Assembly (NCBI RefSeq): GCF_002940665.1
Contig: NZ_MIGY01000001.1
Coordinates: 1,364,001-1,428,000 of the forward strand
Length of the DNA stretch: 64,000 nt
Origin: Xanthomonas arboricola
Lineage (GTDB): Bacteria; Pseudomonadota; Gammaproteobacteria; Xanthomonadales; Xanthomonadaceae
Direction of reading: 5' to 3'
Shown here: positions 6,467-14,333 of the stretch, one piece after another
Position numbering within the stretch: position 1 is the stretch's first letter
Layout: the number at the start of each line of letters is the position of its first letter
The notes under the pieces: generated by a model
What the model was told of the DNA's origin: nothing
Seen by the model: the letters and a program-made list of their open reading frames with translations, nothing else
Databases searched by the model: none
Made by a program: the position numbers and the translations under genes

Positions 6467-9400
6467 CTAGCGGGCATCGGGCGTGCCTGGGTTGCTGGAT
6501 GTCGGCTCCGGGGCGCTGCCGGCGAACAGGGCGTCCAGGGCTTGGACCAGCGCCGGGTCGAAGCGCCAGGCGTGGATGCCGGGTGCGGGCGTGGCGCGGT
6601 TGACGGCGTCGACGCCGGCGTCGGAGTCGAAACCCGAATCGGAGATGGAGCTGGCTCCATTGACGAGGTCGGAACCGGAGGCGGCGCTGGCGCTGGCGCC
6701 GTTGACGGAGTCGGAGTCGGAGTCGGAGTCGGAGTCGGAGTTGGAGTTGGAGTTGGAGTCGTAACCGGAGTCAAAACCGGAACCGAGGATGGAGCTGGAG
6801 TCGGCTGCGGGGTTGCGGGTGGCGTACAGGCCGCGGCAGAACAGGTAGCGCACGCCGCCGAAGTCGCGGGCGTAGTCGTAGCCATCGCCCAGGCGGAAAC
6901 GCAGCCAGCGGTGCAGGGCGACGGTGTAGATCAGCGCCTGCAACTCGTACTCGCTGTGCGCCATGGCGCGGGCCAGGGCGTCGGCGTCGTAGCAGGGCAG
7001 GCGGTTGGATTTGTAGTCGAGCACGTACCAGCGGCCGTCCATGGTGTAGGTGAGGTCGATCAGGCCGGTCATCAGGCCTTCCAGCCGCTGGCGCATACCG
7101 AACGCCTGGCGGTCGCCGACCACGCCGAAGCGATGCAGCAGTGCGAGCAGTGCATCGACGCGGGTGGGCCGCATGGCGAAGTGGAATTCCATCTCGTTGC
7201 GGCGCTGCGGCGCGGGCACGGCGGCCAGGGTGGTGCCTTCGGGCAGGGCCACGGTGAGGGTGTGGCCGATCAGCGCGGTGAGCATGGCCAGGCCGTCGTC
7301 CCATTCCTTCTCGACGTAGCCGCCGCGTTGCAGCGCCTCGAGGATGGCGGCGGCCTGGCCCTCGGGTGCGGGCAGGCCGGGGCGCCAGGCCTGCCAGGCG
7401 GCGAAGTCGCAGCGCTCGAACACGTCGTGCATCACCACGCCGAAGCGGTTGCCGGCAAAGCGCGGGTCGAAGGTGTCGACTTCGGCGGCCACCGCAACGG
7501 CCTCGCTGCCGGAGGGCTCGTCGCTGCCGCCACTGCCGACCACCGTGGCGCTGGCCATTGGGTCGGTGGCGGCGCCGGCATCGGCATTGGCCAGTTGGGT
7601 GAAGCTGTAGACCCACCACTCCGGTGCGATATGCCGCTGCGGGGCGCGCGCGGGCGGCACCTGCGCCTCGACCGGCGGCGGCAGGCGCGGCAGGTTGGCC
7701 GGTGGCGTGGAGGTGTCCACCACCACTGCGCCCTCGCCGGCCGCGCCCTGCAGCGCGTCCAGCGCGCGCAGCATGCCAGACAGTGCGGTGCGCTCGTGCT
7801 GGTGGAACGGGCCGCTGGCGATCCACAGCGCGTGCTCGGCACGGGTCAGGCCGACGTAGAGCAGGCGTGCGTCTTCGGCGCGTTGTTCCTGCTTCCAGGC
7901 CGCTTCGGCGGCGCTCCAGGTTGGGTCGTCTTTATCAGTCTTCCAGTGCAGCTGGCGGCCAAGCTCCGGCGCATGCACCACGCAATGGCGGCCGGCGCCC
8001 TTGTCGCTGCGGCCGATGCCGATGTACGGCAGGAACACCAGCGGATATTCCAGGCCCTTGCTCTTGTGCAGGGTGACGATCTGCACGCGGCGTGCGTCCG
8101 ACTCCAGCCGCAGTTGCTGGGCTTCGTCGTTGTCGTCGGCATTGGCGATGCGGCGCGACAACCAGTCGACCAGGCCATGCGGGCCGAGCGCGCGGGCGTC
8201 GGCCTCCTGCAGCAGTTCGGCCAGCTGCAGGTAGTTGGTGAGGCGGCGCTCGCCATCGACCAGGGCGAGCAGGCGTTGCCCGTGCGCGGCGCCCAGGTCG
8301 CCGATCAGGGCGAGCGGGCCACCGCGTTGCCAGCGCTCGCGCCAGTCCAGCGCCTGCTGCTGCCAGCGGCGGTGACGCTCGCCGTCGTGCGCGAGCGCGG
8401 CGATGGCGGCGGCGTCCGCGCCGATCAGCACGGTGGCCAGCGCGGCGCGCAGGCGGCTGTCGTCGCCCGGGTCGAGCAAGGCCTGCAGCAGGGCCAGCAG
8501 CTCCAGCGCCTCGTCGGTGGCGAACAGGCTCTGCTTGCCGGCCGCCACGGCGGGGATGCCCACCGCGCCCAGCGCCTGCTGCATGCGCGTGGCCTCGCCG
8601 TGGCTGCGTACCAGCACGGCGATATCGCCGGCCTGCACCGGGCGGCCAGTGACGGTGGCGGTGCCGTCGCGGCCACCGGCCAGCCAGCCGCGGATCGCCG
8701 CCGCGCAGGCGGCGGTGGCCAGCTCGCGGGCGCGGTTGGCGCTCCACGGTTTGGGCTTTCCTTTAATGGGCGGCGGCGGTTCCGGGGCGCGCCACAGCGT
8801 CAGCGCCGGGGCGGGGCCGCCATCGCGTTGCAGGTCGGCATCCGCCCGCTTGGTGCCGGGCCGCACCGGGTGGAAGGCGATGCCATCGGTGAGGAAGGCA
8901 TCGCCGTAGCCGGCCTGCGCGTACAAGGCGTCGATGGCCGCCAGCACGCCCGGGCGCGAGCGGAAGTTGTGGCTCAGCGGCGGGGCGAGTTCGGCAGTGA
9001 CGGCGGCGGCCAGATAGGTGCGCACGTCGCCGCCACGGAAGCCGTAGATGGCCTGCTTGGGGTCGCCGATCAGAAACAGCGCCGGCTCCAGGCCGGCCGC
9101 GCGTGCGCGCGGGCCTTCGCCGAACACGTTGGAGAAGATCGCCCACTGGCGGTCGTCGGTGTCCTGGAATTCGTCCACCAGCGCGATGGCGTATTGCCCG
9201 CGCAGCCGCGTGACCAGCGCCTGCGCCTGCGCGCCTTCCAGCGCGTGCGCGACACCATCGACCAGGTCGTCGTAGGTCTGCACGCGGCGCTGGCGCTTGA
9301 GCAGTGCCAGCCGTGCGATGGCATCGTCGCGCAGCGCGTGCAGCAGGTCGATGCGGCGACGTGTGCGCCATTCTTCGACACGGGCCAGCGCGGTGAGATA

Positions 9401-10552
9401 GCCGTCGATCGCGTGGCTCAGCGGCGAGGCCGGGGTGCGATCGACGAACTTCTTGTTGGTGCCGGCGGCCAGTTCAGCAGCGGTCAACTTGATCAGCTTG
9501 GCGTGCGGGGCGGTGGTGACCGATGGCGCGGCGGCGAAGCTGTCGAACCAATGCCACAGCGCTGCCAGCCACTCCGGTTTGTAGCTGACCTTGCTCAGCA
9601 TGCCGCCGTCGATGGCAGCCATGAGAGTGTCGAAAAACGCGGTGCCGTGGGTCTGGAATGCCGCGGCCAATGCGGCGCTGGCGGCTTGCACCGCTTGCAG
9701 CAGCGCAACGGAATCGTCGTGTGTTGTGGCGGGCGCCGGCAGCAGCGTTGGATGGCGCACCAGCGCGCGCAGATCGCTGGCCAATGCCTCCGGGCCGCCC
9801 GACCACAGCGCGATCAGGTCTTCGGCCATTGCCGCATCGGCGGCGCGCTGGCGCCAGAGATCGGCGGCAACTTCGCCCAGCAGTTCGCGGTCGTTGGCGA
9901 GCAGTTCCGGTGCGGCGAAGGCCTGGCCGCTTTCCAGCGCATGCTCGCGCAGCACGCGCGCGCAGAAGCCGTGGATGGTGAACACGGCGGCCAGGTCGAT
10001 TTCTTCCACCGCCTGCTGCAGGCGGCGGCGCAGGGCGGCGGGTGTTTCGGTGCCGGTGGCCAGGTGGGTGGCGAGGATGGCGCGCGTAAGCAGGACATCG
10101 GGCGCGTCCTGTAGGAGCGGCCCTGGCCGCGACGGGTCGTCGGCGAAGTCGGTCGCGGCCGGGGCCGCTCCTACGAGGGCGGTGGGTGTTTCGGTGCCAG
10201 GGGCCAGGTGCGTGGCGAGAAAGGCGTCTGGCGCGTCCTGTAGGAGCGGCCCTGGCCGCGACGGGTCGTTGGCGAGGTCGGTCGCGGCCCGGGCCGCTCC
10301 TACGGGGGCGTCGGGGACCAGGGTTGCGGCCAGCACCAGGCGCTCGCGGATGCGGCGGCGCAGTTCCTGGGTGGCGGCCTCGGTGAAGGTCACCGCCAGG
10401 ATCTGTCCGATGCGCAGCCCGCGCTCCACCACCAGCCGGGTGAACAGCGTGGCCAGGGTGAAGGTCTTGCCGGTGCCGGCGCTGGCCTCGATCAGGCGTA
10501 CGCCATGCAGCGGCAGGTGCAGATACGGGTCGGTGACCGGGCTGGCGCTCAT
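6467..10552 (-). CDS. recB: RecBCD exonuclease V, beta subunit RecB
   Basis: A 1361-residue RecB, the 3'-5' helicase and nuclease subunit. The start ATG at 10552 overlaps the recC stop (ATGA). Motifs seen are Walker A EASAGTGKTFT near residue 25, VFTIHGFCARVL, LVDEFQDTDDRQW, LIGDPKQAIYGFRGGD, VQIVTLHKSKGLEYPLVF, LLYVGLTRAEHALW, and the nuclease motif WYVLDYKSNRL with catalytic Asp and Lys. It is about 180 residues longer than E. coli RecB. Two additions explain much of this: a tandem duplication of about 43 residues encoded by REP palindromes (residues 82-168), and a Ser/Asp/Asn repeat tract close to the C-terminus after the nuclease motifs. Both keep the frame, so the enzyme is probably active. 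Confidence 0.95.
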   Translation of the reverse strand: MSASPVTDPYLHLPLHGVRLIEASAGTGKTFTLATLFTRLVVERGLRIGQILAVTFTEAATQELRRRIRERLVLAATLVPDAPVGAARAATDLANDPSRPGPLLQDAPDAFLATHLAPGTETPTALVGAAPAATDFADDPSRPGPLLQDAPDVLLTRAILATHLATGTETPAALRRRLQQAVEEIDLAAVFTIHGFCARVLREHALESGQAFAAPELLANDRELLGEVAADLWRQRAADAAMAEDLIALWSGGPEALASDLRALVRHPTLLPAPATTHDDSVALLQAVQAASAALAAAFQTHGTAFFDTLMAAIDGGMLSKVSYKPEWLAALWHWFDSFAAAPSVTTAPHAKLIKLTAAELAAGTNKKFVDRTPASPLSHAIDGYLTALARVEEWRTRRRIDLLHALRDDAIARLALLKRQRRVQTYDDLVDGVAHALEGAQAQALVTRLRGQYAIALVDEFQDTDDRQWAIFSNVFGEGPRARAAGLEPALFLIGDPKQAIYGFRGGDVRTYLAAAVTAELAPPLSHNFRSRPGVLAAIDALYAQAGYGDAFLTDGIAFHPVRPGTKRADADLQRDGGPAPALTLWRAPEPPPPIKGKPKPWSANRARELATAACAAAIRGWLAGGRDGTATVTGRPVQAGDIAVLVRSHGEATRMQQALGAVGIPAVAAGKQSLFATDEALELLALLQALLDPGDDSRLRAALATVLIGADAAAIAALAHDGERHRRWQQQALDWRERWQRGGPLALIGDLGAAHGQRLLALVDGERRLTNYLQLAELLQEADARALGPHGLVDWLSRRIANADDNDEAQQLRLESDARRVQIVTLHKSKGLEYPLVFLPYIGIGRSDKGAGRHCVVHAPELGRQLHWKTDKDDPTWSAAEAAWKQEQRAEDARLLYVGLTRAEHALWIASGPFHQHERTALSGMLRALDALQGAAGEGAVVVDTSTPPANLPRLPPPVEAQVPPARAPQRHIAPEWWVYSFTQLANADAGAATDPMASATVVGSGGSDEPSGSEAVAVAAEVDTFDPRFAGNRFGVVMHDVFERCDFAAWQAWRPGLPAPEGQAAAILEALQRGGYVEKEWDDGLAMLTALIGHTLTVALPEGTTLAAVPAPQRRNEMEFHFAMRPTRVDALLALLHRFGVVGDRQAFGMRQRLEGLMTGLIDLTYTMDGRWYVLDYKSNRLPCYDADALARAMAHSEYELQALIYTVALHRWLRFRLGDGYDYARDFGGVRYLFCRGLYATRNPAADSSSILGSGFDSGYDSNSNSNSDSDSDSDSDSVNGASASAASGSDLVNGASSISDSGFDSDAGVDAVNRATPAPGIHAWRFDPALVQALDALFAGSAPEPTSSNPGTPDAR
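6708..6761 (-). repeat. Hexanucleotide tandem repeat in recB encoding Ser-Asp/Ser-Asn
   Basis: Nine consecutive 6-bp units (plus strand GAGTCG or GAGTTG) encode alternating Asp-Ser and Asn-Ser in RecB near residues 1260-1285. Surrounding sequence is similarly Ser/Asp/Gly-rich. Unit changes would lengthen or shorten the linker in steps of two residues without altering the frame. Confidence 0.9.
10111..10174. repeat. GTAGGAGC REP-like palindrome inside recB, copy 1
   Basis: Begins GTAGGAGCGGCCCTGGCCGC and ends with the inverse GCGGCCGGGGCCGCTCCTAC, 64 bp in all. It is the classical paired-REP layout with GTAG tetranucleotides at both ends, translated in frame. Confidence 0.85.
10240..10303. 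repeat. GTAGGAGC REP-like palindrome inside recB, copy 2
   Basis: Second 64-bp copy, almost identical to 10111-10174, in the neighbouring unit of the recB duplication. Same GTAGGAGCGGCC start and GGCCGCTCCTAC end. Confidence 0.85.
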
Positions 10553-13500
10553 TCGGCCTCTTCCTGCGCGCCGTGCCAGTGGCGCCAGCTCTCGATCAGA
10601 CGCTCCGGATCCAGCGTCGCATCCGCATTGCCGTGCTCGAGCAGGCCGTACACGCGATGGCTGGTGGTGGCGAAATCGGCAAAGCGCTGCGCGTCGGCGA
10701 ACGGGTCGCGGCCGCGGTTGACCAGGCGCAGTTCCGGGCTGTGCGATTCGCTCCAGCCGAAGCTGGATTGCCACTGCCCGGCGGCGTCCTTGATGGCCTT
10801 GTCCAGGTCGTTGCTGCGCGCGGCCTGGTGATACTTCCAGCTGCTGTAGGGCGCGAACGCCAGCGGCGTCTGCAAGCCCTGCCGATACACCTGCAGCAGG
10901 GCGGCCAACGCGCCCTGCGCCTGCGTTTGCGACAGCGGCTCGGCGTCGATGGGATGCGGGCCTAAACCGTCTTCGTCTTCGAAGAAGCGCACATACGGCG
11001 CGTGCTCGCCGGCGGCGCGCAGCAGCAGCCATTCCAGGCCGTGGCGGATCGCGCTGCGGCCGCTGAGCGCGCCGACCTGCACCCGCCCCACCCCGCTCGC
11101 ATACCAGCCGGGCACGCGGCCGTGCACCTCGGTCTGGCCGATCTGCACCTGCAACCGGCGCGACTGCCCCGGCGCCTCCCCGCGCCAGTGCCGGAATGCC
11201 TCGGCATACGGGCGCAGTTGCGCCACCCGCTCGTCGAGCTGGCGGCGGCCCAGCGGCCCGGACGGCAGCAGCGCGCGCGCGCGCAGGCGCTCGTAGAGCC
11301 GCTCGGTGTCGCCGGCCAGCGCGGCGTCGAACACATGCTGCTGCAGGCCGTATTGCTCCAGCCCGCGCGTGGGCGCGAGCAGCGGTTCCAGATCGCTGTC
11401 TTCGCCGGCCGGATCGGGCAAGCGCATCCCCAGGCGGTGGCGCAGGAACTGCCCGGCCGGGTCGGCGAACAGGCGGCGCAGCGCATCGATCGAGACGCTG
11501 GTCGGCACTGCGATGTCATCGGCCGGCAACGCACCGGCCACCCACGGCGCCAGCGGCTGGCGCTGGCCGGTAAGGCTGTCCACCGCGGGGCGCCACTGCC
11601 GGCGATAACTGAAACGGCGCGGGTCGGCGCCGTGATCGCCCGGCGCACCGAAAGCGGCAGCGGCAAACGGCTGCAACGGGTGCTGCACCACCAGCGTGTC
11701 GATTGCCGCCGGGTCGGCGTGGTACTGCGCGGCACTGCCCAGCAGTTCGCTGACCAGCACCGACGGTTCGCGCGCGCTGCCATCGCGCGCATCGGCACCG
11801 AGATAGCTCAGGTAGAACACCTCCTGCGCGGAGGCGAACAACTGCAGGAACAGGAACCTGTCGTCCTCGCGGGTCGAACGGTCGCCGTGGCGGCGACGCT
11901 CGGTGCCCAACTCGACAGTGAGGCGATTGAGCCCGGCGGCCGGGTCGCGGCGCGGGAAGTCGCCATCGTTCATGCCGAGCAGGCAGATCGCGCGGAACGG
12001 CAGCAAGCGCATCGGCACCATGCGGCCGAAACTGATGCCGCCGGTGAGCAGCGGCGCACGCGTGTCCGACTCGCCCAGCACCGCGGCAAAATGCGCGCGC
12101 ACCACCTCGGCCGGCACATCGCCTGCGTAGTCGGCGCGCACCGCATCGCGGGCGAACTGGTCGATCAAGCTACGCAGGCGGTCCAGCGCGCGCTGCGCAC
12201 GCGGTGCCGAGGGCGCTTTTGGCATCAGCGCCTCCAGCAGGCCGAGCAGTCGCTCGCGCCACTGGACCGGCGTCATCGCCTCGGCCAACACGGACTGGTG
12301 GCGTTCGAGCACGCGCAGCAGCTTCAACAAGATATCCAGTGCGGCCAGCGCGCTACCTTCCAGCTGCGGCCATGGCGCCACGCCCTCGATATCGTCGTCG
12401 GCGCCGCTGGCATGGCCGAGCAGCAGCCGGTCCAGTGCGAAGCGCCAGGTGTAGGCGTCGTCGCCCGGTGCCTGATGCTGTCGCCGGTGCGCCGCATCCA
12501 GCCCCCAGCGCGCGCCGGCGGCATGCAGCCAGCCGCGTAGACGTTCCAGCCCGGCTTCGTCCAGGCCGGCGGCCTCGGCGATCGGCGCACTGGCGAGCAG
12601 GTCGAGGATCTCGTGCAGGCCGAAGCGTGCGATCGGCAGGCCGAGCAAGCTCAGGAACACTTCGGCCAGCGGCTCGCTGGCCAACGGGCTGGCGTCGGCC
12701 AGCGCGTACGGCAAGGCATCGTCGTTGCCGTGGCTGCCGAACACCGCATCCAGATACGGCACGTACGGGTCGATATTTGGCGACAGCACCGCGATCTCGC
12801 GCGGCTGCAGCGGTGGGTCGAAGCGCGCATCGTCGAGCAAGGCGCGCAGCTGGTCGTGCAGCACCTGCAGCTCGCGCAGACGGGTGTGGCAGGCGTGCAC
12901 CTGCAGGCTGGGGTCGTGCAGATTCACCGCCGGCAACGCGGCAGGCACGCTGGGCGCGCGGCGATGGAACAGGTCGCTCTGCATGCGCCGCAGCAGGCTG
13001 TCGCCCAGGCCGCCGTCAGCCAGTGCGCGGCGGCCGGATTCCAGCGGATCGGCGTAGGCGGCGATCTCGGCCAGCGGGTGCACCACCTCGTAGTCGCCGA
13101 CCAACGCCATGAAGTCGCGCCCGGCCGCGCCCCAGGCCTGCAGCAGCGGGTTCTCCTGCACCTGCTCGGCAAACAGCTGCACCGCACCGTCTTCGCGACG
13201 GCGCTGCCACAGGGTCTGCAGGTCGCCCCAGTAACCTTGCGTGGGAGTGGGCAGATAGAAATGCAGCGTGCCCACGCGCGCCTGCGTGGCCAGCACGCGC
13301 AGCACGTCGGGCGAGATATTCAAGATGGCGAAGGCGAACAGGCGCCTGGGCAGGCCCTGCGGCAGCGGACCGTCCGGGCGTGCGTAGCGGTCCAGATACT
13401 GGCCGATGCGGCGCGCGCGGTATTGCCGGCCGGCGGCGATGCTGCGCCACAGGCGCGCCTGCGGATCATCGGGGTCGGCGCCGCCTTCCCAGCGCAGCAA

Positions 13501-13965
13501 CCAGTCGCGTCGCCAGGCCTGGTACTTCTCGAACACGTTGCCCAGCTCGCCGGCCAGCGCCCAGGGCTTGAGCGCATCGCCATCGGACAGATAACCGGCC
13601 AGGGGCGCCAACGCCGCATCGCTGCCCAGATCGGCCTGCAACGCGGCATACAGGCGCCACTGCGTGGTGGCCATGTCCAGATCGTCGTCGGCCGGGCCGA
13701 GATTGCATTCCAGCGCGCGCGCGACGAATTCGCCGGGAGTGAGGAATTCCAGATTGGCCGCCACCCCGTGCTCGGCCGCCAGCGTGGACTGCAACCAGCG
13801 CCGCATCGCCACCTGCGGAATCAGCACCACCTCCGGCTGCAGCAACGGCTGCTCCGGCACCGGCCGGCGCAGCTCCTGTGCGAGCAAGGCAGCCAGCGTA
13901 TCCAGCGCATTGGAGGGATAGAGGCGGAAATCGGGCGCGGAAGTGGCGTGCATGCGTGCGTGCAT
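10549..13965 (-). CDS. recC: RecBCD exonuclease V, gamma subunit RecC
   Basis: A 1138-residue RecC (E. coli 1122). The N-terminus FRLYPSNALDTLAALLAQEL and the segments VLIPQVAMRRWLQ, LFAFAILNISPDVLRVL, REIAVLSPNIDPYVPYLDAVFG, ARFGLHEILDLL and RAICLLGMNDGDFPRRDPA are characteristic. RecC recognises Chi in single-stranded DNA and scaffolds the complex. It is first in the operon, and its TGA overlaps the recB ATG. Two candidate starts exist (13965 and 13953), four residues apart. The longer was taken because both fit and neither has a convincing Shine-Dalgarno sequence. Confidence 0.95.
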   Translation of the reverse strand: MHARMHATSAPDFRLYPSNALDTLAALLAQELRRPVPEQPLLQPEVVLIPQVAMRRWLQSTLAAEHGVAANLEFLTPGEFVARALECNLGPADDDLDMATTQWRLYAALQADLGSDAALAPLAGYLSDGDALKPWALAGELGNVFEKYQAWRRDWLLRWEGGADPDDPQARLWRSIAAGRQYRARRIGQYLDRYARPDGPLPQGLPRRLFAFAILNISPDVLRVLATQARVGTLHFYLPTPTQGYWGDLQTLWQRRREDGAVQLFAEQVQENPLLQAWGAAGRDFMALVGDYEVVHPLAEIAAYADPLESGRRALADGGLGDSLLRRMQSDLFHRRAPSVPAALPAVNLHDPSLQVHACHTRLRELQVLHDQLRALLDDARFDPPLQPREIAVLSPNIDPYVPYLDAVFGSHGNDDALPYALADASPLASEPLAEVFLSLLGLPIARFGLHEILDLLASAPIAEAAGLDEAGLERLRGWLHAAGARWGLDAAHRRQHQAPGDDAYTWRFALDRLLLGHASGADDDIEGVAPWPQLEGSALAALDILLKLLRVLERHQSVLAEAMTPVQWRERLLGLLEALMPKAPSAPRAQRALDRLRSLIDQFARDAVRADYAGDVPAEVVRAHFAAVLGESDTRAPLLTGGISFGRMVPMRLLPFRAICLLGMNDGDFPRRDPAAGLNRLTVELGTERRRHGDRSTREDDRFLFLQLFASAQEVFYLSYLGADARDGSAREPSVLVSELLGSAAQYHADPAAIDTLVVQHPLQPFAAAAFGAPGDHGADPRRFSYRRQWRPAVDSLTGQRQPLAPWVAGALPADDIAVPTSVSIDALRRLFADPAGQFLRHRLGMRLPDPAGEDSDLEPLLAPTRGLEQYGLQQHVFDAALAGDTERLYERLRARALLPSGPLGRRQLDERVAQLRPYAEAFRHWRGEAPGQSRRLQVQIGQTEVHGRVPGWYASGVGRVQVGALSGRSAIRHGLEWLLLRAAGEHAPYVRFFEDEDGLGPHPIDAEPLSQTQAQGALAALLQVYRQGLQTPLAFAPYSSWKYHQAARSNDLDKAIKDAAGQWQSSFGWSESHSPELRLVNRGRDPFADAQRFADFATTSHRVYGLLEHGNADATLDPERLIESWRHWHGAQEEAE

Positions 13966-14263
13966 TGTGCCGGATGCGGCCGTGCTGCGCTGTTGGCCCA
14001 GGGCCGGCGCGCAGCGAGTGGCGCCACTGTTCGGCCGTACTGGAATGGGCAGACGCGCGGCCGAACTCGGCGATCGACCGCCGACACGCTGCGGAGCTAC
14101 TGCACCCGAACGCAGCAGGCGCGAGCGGATTGCGGGTTGCCTTTGATGCAGTACTGCCTGCGATGCCGTGCGGCCGCGGCGCTCGGCGATATCGCTGCAA
14201 GCCACCGTCGACCAACGCGCCTCCAGGCGCCGGCACCGCCATGCAATACCCCTGCGGCGGCAT
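13966..14263. other. Gene-free interval upstream of recC
   Basis: GC-rich sequence between the recC start and the autotransporter terminator. Apparent frames here are antisense or compositional. I see no repeat of the window families and no conserved small gene. The recCBD promoter should lie here but no confident -35/-10 pair could be read. Confidence 0.5.
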
Positions 14264-14304
14264 CACAAAAAGCGATGGGCCGGGATGTTCGCCCGGCCCA
14301 TCGC
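14264..14304 (-). terminator. Rho-independent terminator after the autotransporter gene
   Basis: A perfect 13-bp stem (GCGATGGGCCGGG at 14272-14284 with its complement at 14292-14304), a 7-base loop and, read on the minus strand, a TTTTTGTG tail. It lies about 30 bases beyond the autotransporter stop codon. Confidence 0.9.
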
Positions 14305-14333
14305 ATTGGCCTGATGCAGGACGCTGGAGACGA

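Larger units (their letters stand above)
10048..10309 (-). repeat. ~130-bp tandem duplication inside recB
   Basis: Positions 10048-10179 and 10192-10309 are near-identical units. They encode two versions of a block containing NDPSRPGPLLQDAPD / DDPSRPGPLLQDAPD followed by ATHLA(P/T)GTETP. The first-listed unit carries about 15 extra bases. Each unit contains one REP-like palindrome, so the duplication may have arisen by slippage or recombination between palindromes. Confidence 0.85.

Noticed and set aside
6101-10114. Plus-strand open frame of about 1337 codons opposite recB
   Set aside because: It is antisense to recB, rich in Gly/Ala/Gln/His, without domain or start signal; a product of high-GC codon bias in RecB.
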